Counted from the stretch's first letter, positions 16,645 to 25,782 are shown. The stretch: 64,000 bases of DNA from Paenibacillus jilunlii (GCF_900102965.1 NZ_FNGM01000009.1:110225-174224); one strand, 5' to 3'. Translations and numbers: made by a program. The notes: generated from the sequence alone by a model not told the origin.

Positions 16645-19600
16645 TTACGGAGCTTCAGTCAGACTTACGTTATCGATGAAAATATGATTACCTGCCTGAA
16701 TCGCGCTGTTCGTGCCTTCGCTGTTGCCCGCAATCAGACCCAGAAGGAAAACAAGATGTGCTCCCGCATCCGTGCCGCTGTCCATGGTGAAGGTATAGCT
16801 GTAAGTCTTCATGCTGCCCGTCAGCTCTACCGCTTTTGCCGGTAAATATTTGGTGTAATCCCCGCCCTTATGCTCCACAGCCACTTCAATCAAACGGTCC
16901 ACATCGGAGCGGGCTGCAAAAGCCAGCGTATACGTTTTACCCTGTACAAGCTTCAGATTGGCATAATCCACCTGTGCACTGTAGCTGGCGGTTCCCGTAC
17001 CTGTCAGTGCCACGGCCAGTTCTCCGTCCTGCGCGGCAGCTGAACCGGTCCCGTCAAAGTATTGCGTCCAGCCTGTTAAGCCCTTTGCCGGATCGAAGGT
17101 TCCATTATCCAGCTTGCCGCTGGCCGGTTCCCCTGGCGTACCGCCTCCGCCTTCCACCTCCGTCACCCTAATGTCGTCAAAAGAGAGCGTATGCGGCATT
17201 CCGTTCGCCGTCTTGTCAGCTCCCATCGCCGCACCGATTAGATAGTTCAGCTTCAGCGGGTTACTGTTATCCACGGTAAACTCAGCACTGTAGGTTGCCC
17301 AAGTTGCGGTAACCTCGAACTTCGCCTGCGCTGCTGCGGCCGAGGTGCCGCTGTACTCCACGATAATCTGCCTTGGAACGGTCGATTTGGCTTTGAAGCT
17401 CAGCTCATACGTCTTTCCAGCCTCCAGCGGGATGCCCTCCTGGAAAAACTGCGTATGCCAGGCGGCCGTACCGGCAACGTCAATTCTAACCTCCGCCACA
17501 CCTTCATTCACGTTAAAAGAAGACACACCGCCTTCCCCGGACCACGTGGACCAGCCCGTTGTACCGCTGGCGAACGAACCGTTGACAACCAGATTGTTGT
17601 CATTCGCCAGAATGGTCTGGGTTACCGTAGCGCTGACATATCCTTCGGCTTCCACAGTAATCAGGTAGCTGCCTTCAGCAGGGAAAGCGGCTGCTTCTAG
17701 CGTGATTTGGCCCGCTTGGACGGTATATTGCCCTTTGGCAAGTGCAGTGCCGTTGACCTTCACGGCTGTGATGCTGCTGCGCCACGCTGCATTCTCGGTG
17801 AACGTCAGTTCTATCGGCTGCGATACCCGGTTGTTCGTACTGTCGGCAAGCAGCTCCTGCGGTTTGGCCGGGGCATTCTTGATTTCGAATTTCACATTGT
17901 CGATCACAAGCTCATGTGCCTGCGGAATACTCACTCCCTCAACCTTGCCCAGCAGGAACTTCAGCGACAGGGTATCACTTACACCTTGGCGGAATTCGAA
18001 TCTGTAATGGGTGGTTTCCGGTGTAACCTTAATGATCTGTGCAAAAGAAGGCTGATACGAAGCATTCTCCGCATTGACGCTGATTCTGCGGGCAACACTT
18101 GCGCTCGCGTCGAATTCAATAACATAGTCCATGCCGCCGGCAACCTTCAGCCCATTCTGGAACAGCATGACCGAATAGGGCTGATTGCCGGTATTGGCAA
18201 TATTGAATGTGGCTGCTCCCTCTGTAACCGCAGCGGTGGCCGCGCCGCCCTGCTCTGTCAGCAGCCGCTCCCAGCTATTGAAGCCAAAGCTGAAATCACC
18301 GTTCACCAGCGGATAATAGACCAGCGAAGGGTCATAATAGAAGCTGGTGCGCAGCAGCAGGAAGTTATCCAACTGGACAATACCCGCTTCCTTGCCGAGA
18401 TGGAGCACAAATCGGCCCAGCGTGTCAGTTGCTCCGGGGAGATCGGGGAATACCGCCTCCACCTTCTGTGCTCCTGCCTTCAGGAGGACCGTTTCTGAAG
18501 CGTAGACGGTACCGTCCCTGCCCTGCAGCTCGATTACAGCCGTGCGCGGAGAAGGGACGTCAGCGTCAAAGGCAAGCTTGTAATCCTGGCCCTGGACCAG
18601 GAAGATACCCTTCTGCAACAGCATCGTATCTGCATTTCCGGTATCTATGCCGCTGATCTGAAGATTTAACTTGCCTGTATCGCCAACGCTTGGGCTGACC
18701 TCTGCACCTCCGGTGGCTTCGGCATGCCAGTAGCTGAGCCGGTCCGGCTCACCCAGATCAAAGGTGCCGTTATAGAGATGGTTGCCGCTGCCGAGCGGCG
18801 TTTTGGCGCTGTCATGGTCAAACGGAATGCTGTCGATCTCTTCGAGCCGTGCATTGCCGAGCCACACCGGCGAAGCATTCGTGCCGAGGTTGAACTCTAC
18901 CCGGGCCGCAATGTCCGAGTTCTCCTTCATCTGGAACATCGTTTCGTAATGCTTCAGTGATGAGGTTAAATCCGCCTTGAGCGAAGGGGAATAGGCCTGA
19001 TACCCGCGGGATTCTCCGCCCGTGAGCCGGACGCTGATATTCCGCGAGATGTCTGTCATTGCATCGAAGCTGAGCTTGTAGAACCTCCCCTTCGCCAGAG
19101 ATACGATGGCCTGCGGCTGAATGGAGTACGAGTTCCCCCCAGGGCTGCTGATGTTCACCTTAAGGAAATTCTGCCCGCCAATCGGCTCCAGTGATAAAGC
19201 CGCATCTGCACCCGCTTCCTTATACAGCACCCAATGTGCAGTATTCGGGATGCCCATTCCGGCATCGCCTTCCTTCTGCTCGGTGAACCCGTTGTTGTGG
19301 ATCAGGTTGCCGTCCGCAAGCGGCGGCAGTGAGCCTTCAAGGTAAGGCTCCTTCGTAAGTGTTACCGGCACCGGCTGGCGGTAAGGCCGCCCTGTCAGCT
19401 CATAGACTCTGACGTAATCGATTTCCATCGATTGCGGGAACACAGTCTCCGCCGTCGGATTGCCGTCAAAATTACCGCCGACTGCCAGATTCATCAGCAG
19501 ATGGAACTCCTGGTTGAACGGTGCGGGATAAGCGTTATTCGCCGGCTGTCCATTGCTCCGGCTGTACCAGTCATTTTTAGTTGAATACAGTACACCGTCA

Positions 19601-21726
19601 ACATACCAGCGAATTTCTCCAGGCTCCCACTCCAGAGAATAGGTGTGGAACTGTTCAATGGTGGAGTTGCCCGGCAGCACATATTCCTTGCCGGAATATA
19701 CATTATCCGGCCACTGGGAACCGTAATGGAGCGTACCCGCAACAGTACCCGGACGGCTGCCCCAGCCTTCCATAATGTCAATCTCCCCGGAGGCCGCCCA
19801 AGAACCGTAGACATAATCCTCAGGCAGCATCCAGATGGCCGGCCAATAGCCTTTGCCAACAGGCGCTTTGGCCCGGATTTCGAATTTACCGTACTTCTTG
19901 CTGAACAAATCCTTGGTTTTGATCCGCGAGGAGGTGTATTCCTTGCCGCCCTGCGCCTCTTTGCGGGCGGTAATGACCAGCTTCCCGTCCGCTTCCTTCA
20001 CATTCTTCTCCTCATTCGTGTACCATTCCAGCTCATTGTTGCCCCAGCCCGGATTCCCGACGGCCGTGCCATCCCCCAGGTCATACGTCCACTTCGCCGG
20101 GTCAATGGTATCGTCATTGAACTCATCGCTCCACACCAGCGTCCAAGGATCAGCCGGAGGCGTTGGCGTTGGCGTTGCCGTGGTGGTCGGCGTCGCCGTG
20201 GCTGTCGGCGTTGCCGTGGCTGTCGGCGTTGCCGTGGCCGTTGGCGTTGCCGTGGCTGTCGGCGTTGCCGTGGCCGTTGGCGTTGCCGTGGCTGTCGGCG
20301 TTGCCGTCGGGGACGTGCCGGAACCGCCGGCCGGCGCCTGGGTAGCGGCCGGCGGTACGGCAACCGGCCCGCTGCTGCCCGGCTTCAGCGGAGCGCCGCT
20401 GACGGTGACGCCTTCGGCGTTGTTCACGACCGCGCCGAAGCTGCCGCTGCCCTGAATGGCCGTGCCTTTGGCAGCCGCGGCAAGCAGCAGCTCTGCGACC
20501 TGCGCATGATCGGCAAGCACAACCTGGCTTGGACTGCCCAGGGTAAGCTTGCCGACCTTGCCGGAGAGCGTCAGCTTAACGCTGCCTGTGGCGGATGAAG
20601 ACGTGGAGACGGCGGTGAAGCTTCCTTTTAACACTGCTGCTTTTACGGCGCTTGAGATTTCCACATCCGTGAAGCCCGCCCCAGTCAGCCCGTTCTCTTC
20701 CAGGGTGGCACCGGAATTCAGCAGCACCGTTCCAACCGAGGTAGTGCCGCTGGCATACATACGGAGATTTCCATCCGGCTTGGCCGCCAGGACTCTGCCA
20801 ATCACACTGTTCTGGAGGCTCACACCTTGCTCTCCGCCGCCGAGAATGAACGTAGTCCCCGTAACTTTTACTCCTTCAAGTATTATTTTGCCTTCACCAA
20901 TACCCTCCGAGAGATAGAGATTGCCCTCAACCACAGTATCCTTAAGTGTGATATCGGCATGGCTCAGCACCACGTTTCCTTGTACCTTTCCGAGAGTGAT
21001 CTCCCCTTTCGAACGCACCAGACCCGGCACCAGCCGGTCCACCATCTGGGCGAGCTCTGCGCGGGTAATCCGCCCTTGCGGCTTGAAGGAGCCGTCAGGA
21101 TAACCTTTTATATACCCTGCACCCGAAAGTGCTGCCGCTGCATCCTTAACCTCATTGTCTGCCCCGGCCAGATCGCTGTAAGCCGCTTGCCCCCCGATAT
21201 CCAGCCGAAAAATCTTCTGCAGAGCCACAACCGCCTCCGCACGTGTCAACGGAGCAGACGCTTCAATGCGGCCGTCTTTGCCTGCAATTAAATAACCTGC
21301 GGCGATGCCCTTGGCAATATCACTGCTGAACCATGCGGCCGCAGACACATCGCCAGGGAGGGTAGCCGCTTCTGCGTTATAATTAAAAATACGATTAATA
21401 ATCACGGCAAACTCTGCTTTCGACACCGGCGCCCCCGGCCGGAACGTGCCGTCTCCATAGCCTCCGACTATTCCATTTTCAATCCAGCGCTGCACAGGAC
21501 GGGCTGCCCAGCTATCCGCCGGAACATCAGTAAACGCTTTCAATTCATTGTAAGCGGAAGTCTTCCCCCCTGCTGCCGTTATGCTGCCTGTCTGGACAGC
21601 TGAATCCGCAACTTCCACAGGCTGGCCCAAAGCAGCCTCGGCAATATGCCCGCCGCTGCCCAGCGGGGACAGCAATCCTGAGAGCAGAGTCATGGCGGTA
21701 AGCAGACCGGATACCTTTTTTTTCAT
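16645..21726 (-). CDS. SLH-anchored GH16 endo-beta-glucanase with five CBM4/9-like modules
   Basis: A 1693-residue exported enzyme. Start ATG 21726 follows GAGGAGG with about 10-nt spacing and opens a signal peptide (MKKKVSGLLTAMTLLSGLLS). Order: three SLH domains (about 40-235; DVPADSWAARPVQRW, GGYGDGTFRPG, KGYPDGSFKPQG) that bind cell-wall pyruvylated polymer; a beta-rich repeat region; a Thr/Ala/Pro linker of 6-residue repeats; a GH16 catalytic domain (about 525-775) with active-site EIDIMEGWG near 646, whose two Glu and Asp are the nucleophile, acid and helper; then five CBM4/9-like modules of about 150 residues, with a short Ig-like segment before the fourth. It resembles laminarinase/lichenase-type enzymes, so beta-1,3- or mixed-linked glucan is the likely substrate. 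The divergent LacI protein probably controls it. Confidence 0.95.
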   Translation of the reverse strand: MKKKVSGLLTAMTLLSGLLSPLGSGGHIAEAALGQPVEVADSAVQTGSITAAGGKTSAYNELKAFTDVPADSWAARPVQRWIENGIVGGYGDGTFRPGAPVSKAEFAVIINRIFNYNAEAATLPGDVSAAAWFSSDIAKGIAAGYLIAGKDGRIEASAPLTRAEAVVALQKIFRLDIGGQAAYSDLAGADNEVKDAAAALSGAGYIKGYPDGSFKPQGRITRAELAQMVDRLVPGLVRSKGEITLGKVQGNVVLSHADITLKDTVVEGNLYLSEGIGEGKIILEGVKVTGTTFILGGGEQGVSLQNSVIGRVLAAKPDGNLRMYASGTTSVGTVLLNSGATLEENGLTGAGFTDVEISSAVKAAVLKGSFTAVSTSSSATGSVKLTLSGKVGKLTLGSPSQVVLADHAQVAELLLAAAAKGTAIQGSGSFGAVVNNAEGVTVSGAPLKPGSSGPVAVPPAATQAPAGGSGTSPTATPTATATPTATATPTATATPTATATPTATATPTATATPTTTATPTPTPPADPWTLVWSDEFNDDTIDPAKWTYDLGDGTAVGNPGWGNNELEWYTNEEKNVKEADGKLVITARKEAQGGKEYTSSRIKTKDLFSKKYGKFEIRAKAPVGKGYWPAIWMLPEDYVYGSWAASGEIDIMEGWGSRPGTVAGTLHYGSQWPDNVYSGKEYVLPGNSTIEQFHTYSLEWEPGEIRWYVDGVLYSTKNDWYSRSNGQPANNAYPAPFNQEFHLLMNLAVGGNFDGNPTAETVFPQSMEIDYVRVYELTGRPYRQPVPVTLTKEPYLEGSLPPLADGNLIHNNGFTEQKEGDAGMGIPNTAHWVLYKEAGADAALSLEPIGGQNFLKVNISSPGGNSYSIQPQAIVSLAKGRFYKLSFDAMTDISRNISVRLTGGESRGYQAYSPSLKADLTSSLKHYETMFQMKENSDIAARVEFNLGTNASPVWLGNARLEEIDSIPFDHDSAKTPLGSGNHLYNGTFDLGEPDRLSYWHAEATGGAEVSPSVGDTGKLNLQISGIDTGNADTMLLQKGIFLVQGQDYKLAFDADVPSPRTAVIELQGRDGTVYASETVLLKAGAQKVEAVFPDLPGATDTLGRFVLHLGKEAGIVQLDNFLLLRTSFYYDPSLVYYPLVNGDFSFGFNSWERLLTEQGGAATAAVTEGAATFNIANTGNQPYSVMLFQNGLKVAGGMDYVIEFDASASVARRISVNAENASYQPSFAQIIKVTPETTHYRFEFRQGVSDTLSLKFLLGKVEGVSIPQAHELVIDNVKFEIKNAPAKPQELLADSTNNRVSQPIELTFTENAAWRSSITAVKVNGTALAKGQYTVQAGQITLEAAAFPAEGSYLITVEAEGYVSATVTQTILANDNNLVVNGSFASGTTGWSTWSGEGGVSSFNVNEGVAEVRIDVAGTAAWHTQFFQEGIPLEAGKTYELSFKAKSTVPRQIIVEYSGTSAAAAQAKFEVTATWATYSAEFTVDNSNPLKLNYLIGAAMGADKTANGMPHTLSFDDIRVTEVEGGGGTPGEPASGKLDNGTFDPAKGLTGWTQYFDGTGSAAAQDGELAVALTGTGTASYSAQVDYANLKLVQGKTYTLAFAARSDVDRLIEVAVEHKGGDYTKYLPAKAVELTGSMKTYSYTFTMDSGTDAGAHLVFLLGLIAGNSEGTNSAIQAGNHIFIDNVSLTEAP
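20155..20312 (-). repeat. 18-bp tandem repeat encoding the Pro-Thr linker
   Basis: About eight units of an 18-bp repeat (GTTGCCGTGGCTGTCGGC on the plus strand, with GCC/GTT variants) encode TATPTA hexapeptides between the SLH part and the GH16 domain. Such linkers are flexible, often O-glycosylated, and variable in copy number. Confidence 0.9.
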
Positions 21727-21774
21727 TCTGTTCATTCCTCCTCGAAATCCTACGGTTCTTTTCAGTTCCAAAAA

Positions 21775-21788
21775 CGAAATCGGTTTCG
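21775..21788. promoter_or_regulatory. Putative LacI-family operator
   Basis: CGAAATCGGTTTCG, with inverted CGAAA/TTTCG half-sites around a 4-bp centre, lies 49 bp upstream of the glucanase start in the divergent region with a LacI-type regulator gene. The form (centrally paired, A/T-rich half-sites) suits a LacI-family dimer. Confidence 0.6.
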
Positions 21789-21961
21789 AAAATATTTGCG
21801 CCAACGCAACTTAGCCCCCGCTCAACTCAACTCGATTGCCGCAGCTATTCTGCAAAACCGTTTGACTTGCTCCGGCAAGTTGAATAGACTTAAATTCATG
21901 AATAGTGCGGTGTGGCAGTCTTTTTGGGCTATGTGCACTGATTAACGGAGGGTGGATTTCC

Positions 21962-22987
21962 ATGCAAATGAATATTAAAAAAATCGCGGAAATGGCGGGA
22001 GTCTCCGTCTCCACAGTTTCGAAAATCATGAACAATTACAGCGATGTTTCCGAAAAAACAAAAAAACGGGTCATGGAAATTATCGAACAGACCGGATATT
22101 CCCCCTCCAACTCCGCCAAGACACTTGCTACTAAAAAGTCCAACCTGATCGGGGTGATTTTTGCCGGCGAGCTGAATGTAGAGTTTACGCATCCTTTTTT
22201 TGTTGAGGTGCTGAATTCCTTCAAGAAGCAGATGGGTGTGCTGGGCTACGACCTGATCTTCTTTTCCAACGAGAAATTCATCAGCAGCGGGGATTATTAC
22301 TCGCGTTGTCTGCATTTTAACGTCGACGGCTGTGTAATTATCTCCGGGCAAAAAATGGAGCCGGCCATCCGCGACCTCGATATGAGCAGCATTCCCTGCA
22401 TCGGTGTAGATCTGGAGCTGCGGGGCAAAAAGTCAGGGTATGTGATGTCGGACAATGTTCAGATCGCCTCCAAGGTGGTGGAGCATTTCTACCTGCTGGG
22501 CCACAGGGAGCTTGGTTTTATCGGCAGCACAGCCGACTCGGACATTTCCAATCAGCGGGAGGCCGGATTCGTCAAGGCAGTTGAGAGCTTTGGGCTGACA
22601 CTGAACCGTAACTGGTTCGTACACGGCGATGATTTCTTCGAATCCAGCGGCTATACGGCTATGCGCCGGCTGCTAGAGAGCGGGAGTAGTATGCCAAAAG
22701 CGGTCTTCGCCGCCTCAGACCTGCTCGCCCTCGGCGCAATCCGCGCTTTGAAAGAGCAGGGCCTGCGCATCCCGGAGGATGTGGCCATCATCGGCTGTGA
22801 TGACATCGAAGCCTGCAAATATACCAGCCCCACACTAACCACAATCCGCCAGAACAAAGAGCGCCTCGGCGTCCTCGCGGCACATATGCTCTACGACCTC
22901 ATTAACAACCAGTCGGACGGCGGCTCTTTTGTCGTCGAACCGGCACTCATCGTCCGCGAATCCTGCGGCAGCAGGTTGAGCGGCTAA
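21962..22987 (+). CDS. LacI-family transcriptional regulator
   Basis: A 341-residue repressor-type protein. ATG 21962 follows ACGGAGGGTGG. Residues 3-25 form the LacI helix-turn-helix (IKKIAEMAGVSVSTVSKIMN) and hinge (GYSPSNSAKTLATKKS); residues 62-335 form a periplasmic-binding-protein-like effector domain (IGVIFAGELN, GFIGSTADSDISNQREAGF, IGCDDIEACKYTSPTLTTI). It is divergently placed from the SLH-GH16 glucanase gene with a palindrome between them, so it probably controls that gene in response to a glucan-derived sugar (inference). Confidence 0.92.
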   Translation: MQMNIKKIAEMAGVSVSTVSKIMNNYSDVSEKTKKRVMEIIEQTGYSPSNSAKTLATKKSNLIGVIFAGELNVEFTHPFFVEVLNSFKKQMGVLGYDLIFFSNEKFISSGDYYSRCLHFNVDGCVIISGQKMEPAIRDLDMSSIPCIGVDLELRGKKSGYVMSDNVQIASKVVEHFYLLGHRELGFIGSTADSDISNQREAGFVKAVESFGLTLNRNWFVHGDDFFESSGYTAMRRLLESGSSMPKAVFAASDLLALGAIRALKEQGLRIPEDVAIIGCDDIEACKYTSPTLTTIRQNKERLGVLAAHMLYDLINNQSDGGSFVVEPALIVRESCGSRLSG

Positions 22988-23101
22988 CCTGGGCGCGGCT
23001 TAAGGTAAATTCATATGTGAAAATTTAATCGTGAGATTCAACCCGGCCGCTCCAGCAACCGGAACCTGACGGGCGTTGCAACCGCAGCAGCTAGGATACC
23101 A

Positions 23102-23140
23102 GCTGCTATGAAGCACCTTCAACATGCGCTTCATAGCAGC
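23102..23140. repeat. Perfect 13-bp inverted repeat
   Basis: GCTGCTATGAAGC at 23102-23114 and its exact complement at 23128-23140, with a 13-nt loop. There is no U-run, so it is not a canonical terminator, although it lies 115 bp after the lacI-type gene. Confidence 0.7.
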
Positions 23141-23159
23141 AGCTCCAGACGCAGCCGGC

Positions 23160-23343
23160 TAATTGCACTTTGTACAACAGAAACGGGCCAAAATCAGCCG
23201 AATTGCGATTCTACTGCACTTTGTGCAATTAAAAAGTGCCCATTGCCCCAAAAAGGGGGAATTCTAGAATTTCTACTGCACAAAGTGCAGTTAAAGCGAA
23301 TTCTCCCCCATTTTGAGCAATTTTTATTGTACAAAGTGCAATT
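23160..23343. repeat. Four-unit palindromic array of the TGCACTTTGTGCA family
   Basis: Units: 23160-23176 (AATTGCACTTTGTACAA), 23213-23230 (ACTGCACTTTGTGCAATT), then inverted 23275-23292 (ACTGCACAAAGTGCAGTT) and 23326-23343 (ATTGTACAAAGTGCAATT). Unit starts are 53, 62 and 51 bp apart. The spacers of the two arms also partly complement (GGGGGAATTC against GAATTCTCCCCC). The whole could fold as one long cruciform or RNA hairpin. Confidence 0.8.
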
Positions 23344-23390
23344 ACACCGGAGCGAGGCGATTAGATAGTTACTTTTAAAGGATAAGTGTA

Positions 23391-23600
23391 CTTCAGGTGC
23401 TACTTCAGGTCCTACTTCAGGCGCTTCTTCAATTGCTACTTCAGGTGCTACTTCAATTGCTACTTCAGTTTTCCTACTTCAGGTCCTACTTCAGGTCCTA
23501 CTTCAGGTCCTACTTCAGGTCTTACTTCAGGTCTTACTTCAGGTCCTACTTCAGGCGCTTCTCAGGTACTCCTGGTGCTCCTGGTGCTCCTGATGCTCCA
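23391..23600 (+). repeat. 12-bp minisatellite, possible collagen-like gene relic
   Basis: About fifteen tandem units of CTACTTCAGGTC-type sequence (variants with GCT, ATT, CTT) followed by GGTACTCCTGGTGCTCCT. In one frame it reads Thr-Ser-Gly-Pro/Ala repeats and then GTPGAPGAP, like a Gly-X-Y or TSG repeat segment of an exosporium-type collagen-like protein. A 3-bp-scale indel near 23470 breaks the frame, and no start, ribosome site or conserved end domain is visible. I regard it as a relic or non-coding repeat. Confidence 0.6.
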
Positions 23601-23739
23601 TTAGTTACTTCTTCAGATACTCCTTTAAGTATCCAATCTTACTCTGAGCGTATTCCTTACTTGAATCTCAAATGTTACTCGATCAAAGCGTAGGACAATT
23701 ATGCGCACGTACATCCCATCACACTTGTTTTATTTCAGC

Positions 23740-23930
23740 GAAATTCAGCAGCTTATAAGTAACCTTACTCACATTACTTACCTTACTTACCTTCACTTAC
23801 TTGTATTTACCTTTATTCCCCTTCACTTACCTTCACTTAATCACATTCACCTTTATTTACTTTTAGTTGCCTTTATCCACGTTCATTCACCTTAGTCAGT
23901 TTCAATCACTTCAGTGACCTTCAACACTCT
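23740..23930. repeat. Pyrimidine-rich low-complexity stretch
   Basis: Degenerate repeats of TTCACTTACC / CTTTATTTAC, with an approximately 6-12-bp rhythm, over about 190 bp. The strand is almost purine-free apart from A, so it could form unusual DNA structure. No gene is supported here. Confidence 0.6.
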
Positions 23931-24077
23931 TTAGGCGGGCTTCAGCATCCTCCTCTCCAGCGAAACTTCACTTTCATAAGCAGCCAATGCTATTCGAAAT
24001 ACTTTCGATAATATAATCCCGCATTTGATGTCAGGGTTCAAGGCACTGTTTTTCTGGTTTTGGGCGTCATTTTTCGG

Positions 24078-25097
24078 TTATAGCGGAGTAGGCGGTGAGA
24101 CCTCGGGAGCCAGCTCCAGCTTCACCAATTGACCGGCATGCGTCAGCCCGGCACCGAAGCCATACAGCAGGACCTGCTGTCCGTTCAGGACCTTGCCTTC
24201 GCGGACCCCAAGATCCAGGGCAAGCGGAATGCTGGCGGCTGAGGTGTTGCCGAAATACTCCAGGCTGTACAAAGCCTGTTCCAACGGATAGTTCAGCCGC
24301 TCACAGATCGGCTCAATCATCCGCAGATTGGCGCTGTGCGGAATGAACCAGTCCACCTGGTCCAAGCTGGTTCCAGCATTGTTCAGCACCTGCTGCACAC
24401 CCTGCGGCACAGTCCGCACCGCCCAGCGGAACACTTCGCGGCCATTTTGCACCAGCTTGCCCGTATCAGATAGCTCAACCTCATTCACACTCCGCGACAG
24501 GCCTGTGCGGTATACATGATGCGCCCCGCTGCCGTCGCTGCCCAGATGGAATCCGGCAAAGCCGTCCAGTTGTTCACTACTCTCTACAAGCACAGCCCCC
24601 GCCCCGTCGCCAAAAAGAATGCAGGTGCTGCGATCGGTATAGTCCGTAATTTTGGACAAGGTATCCGCGCCTAGAACCAACACCTTGCGGTGCAGGCCGG
24701 AAGCGACATAGGCATGTGCAGTATGCAGCGCATAGACAAACCCGGCGCAGGCAGCGCTCATGTCCAAGGCTCCGGCGGTAGCGGGAATACCGAGGCGGTT
24801 CTGCAGAATGGACGCAACCGAAGGAAAGGGGAAGTCCGGTGTACTGGTGGCGACGAGAATCATATCGACATCCTGTATGCTTTTTCCATAACGCTTCATT
24901 AAATCCAGCACAGCGGCTGTACACAAATCACTGGTATATTCATCCTCGCGGCTGATTCGGCGTTCACGGATTCCGGTCCGCTGGACAATCCACTCATCAT
25001 TGGTATCCACCATCTGCTCCAGATCGCTGTTCGTAAGTCTCCGGGCCGGAACATAGGACCCGATTGCGGTAATTTTGGCACCGTTCAAGAGTATCAC
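24078..25097 (-). CDS. fabH: Beta-ketoacyl-ACP synthase III
   Basis: A 339-residue FabH that condenses an acyl-CoA primer with malonyl-ACP to start fatty acid synthesis. The Cys-His-Asn triad is visible: Cys117 in SAACAGF, His in IPHSANLRMI (near 256), Asn in YFGNTSAAS (near 286). The N-terminus AKITAIGSYVPARRLTN and TNDEWIVQRTGIRERR are typical. GTG 25097 is the likely start, although the ribosome site is weak (TATGGGG). It stands alone, without fabF or other fab genes, so it is probably a second FabH with its own primer preference. A FapR-like palindrome lies 28 bp upstream. Confidence 0.95.
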   Translation of the reverse strand: MILLNGAKITAIGSYVPARRLTNSDLEQMVDTNDEWIVQRTGIRERRISREDEYTSDLCTAAVLDLMKRYGKSIQDVDMILVATSTPDFPFPSVASILQNRLGIPATAGALDMSAACAGFVYALHTAHAYVASGLHRKVLVLGADTLSKITDYTDRSTCILFGDGAGAVLVESSEQLDGFAGFHLGSDGSGAHHVYRTGLSRSVNEVELSDTGKLVQNGREVFRWAVRTVPQGVQQVLNNAGTSLDQVDWFIPHSANLRMIEPICERLNYPLEQALYSLEYFGNTSAASIPLALDLGVREGKVLNGQQVLLYGFGAGLTHAGQLVKLELAPEVSPPTPL

Positions 25098-25124
25098 CCC
25101 ATAATTTAGTTTTTAGTATCTACT

Positions 25125-25143
25125 ATTAGTACTTGGTACTAAT
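25125..25143 (-). promoter_or_regulatory. Putative FapR operator upstream of fabH
   Basis: ATTAGTACTTGGTACTAAT is a near-perfect palindrome 28 bp upstream of the fabH start. It matches the FapR box form (TTAGTACC..GTACTAA) used by Firmicutes to repress lipid synthesis genes until malonyl-CoA rises. A second weaker TTAGT/TACTA pair lies just downstream (25106-25128). Confidence 0.75.
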
Positions 25144-25311
25144 TATAACTTCATATTGCCCGTTTTGCAAAATAAAATCATTTAAATAGGCGATGCACCA
25201 GCAGCCCTCTTTAACTTGATGAGGATTATTCTAAGCAAACCGTCATGACACAAAAAAAGAGCCATAGTCTCCTAAACGGACTACCGCTCCACCTGAAATA
25301 CTTATTTATAC

Positions 25312-25599
25312 TTAACTGTTCAGCGGCTCAACCGTCACCCGGGGGAATTGCACATCAATAACATATTGCAGATAAAAGCCGCGGTCCCTCACCGGCTCAA
25401 GTCCTGTCATCAAATCGGGAGCACCGGGCGCCGGGTTTTTGGCAGGTACCATACTGTCCCGCAGCACCCTATAGCCCACTATATCAAACGCCAGCCACAC
25501 TCCTCCCTCCATACATTCACCTGGTTTCCGCCGGTGGTGCCCCAACAACGGCATTTCTACCGTTGTTTCGTCTACTTCCCGCGGGTGGCTGCTGAACAA
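25312..25599 (-). pseudogene. Possible degraded ORF of unknown origin
   Basis: A 95-codon open frame starting MFSSHPREVDETTVEMPLLG and ending YVIDVQFPRVTVEPLNS. The last 60 residues look protein-like (WLAFDIVGYRVLRDS, RDRGFYLQYVIDV), as if they were the C-terminal end of a larger enzyme, but there is no good ribosome site and the 5' end merges into repeat sequence. It may be a gene fragment or chance. I do not recognise the family. Confidence 0.3.
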
Positions 25600-25782
25600 G
25601 TGGAAAAAGGGAACTTATTCCTCCCCCAAATCACCAATTGTAGGATTTAAGTGGAAAAAGGGAACTTATTTAGGTAATATCACCCTATCGAGAGCGAAAT
25701 AAGCTAAATTAGTGATACTTTTTCCACTTAGCCTGTGGGCTGCAGGGTACTCGAGTAAATTAGTGCGCCTTTTTCCACTTAA
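25598..25782. repeat. Four-unit palindromic array of the AAGTGGAAAAAGG family
   Basis: Units 25598-25619 and 25647-25670 read AAGTGGAAAAAGGGAACTTATT on the plus strand; units 25706-25730 and 25757-25782 are inverted (CTTTTTCCACTTA). Unit starts are 49 bp apart in the first arm and 51 bp in the second. The inter-unit spacers differ from copy to copy. The array sits between fabH and yteR. Confidence 0.85.

Larger units (their letters stand above)
22988..24077. other. 1.1-kb gene-free repeat region between lacI-type gene and fabH
   Basis: Contains, in order, a 13-bp inverted repeat, a four-unit palindromic array, a 12-bp minisatellite and a pyrimidine-rich stretch (listed separately). Several open frames exist, but their translations are simple repeats without domains or ribosome sites, so I call no gene. 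Confidence 0.7.

Noticed and set aside
19645..20598. 317- and 200-codon plus-strand frames
   Set aside because: Antisense to the SLH-GH16 gene and its Pro-Thr linker; the Arg/Gly and Val/Gly repeats are reverse readings of the 18-bp repeat.
23160..23343. CRISPR array
   Set aside because: Repeats are spaced about 50 bp apart, but half of them are inverted and there are only four; no cas genes nearby.
23397..23693. 98-codon frame with FRSYFRSYFRS repeats
   Set aside because: One of three frames through a 12-bp minisatellite; no ribosome site, and the repeat pattern alone explains the openness.
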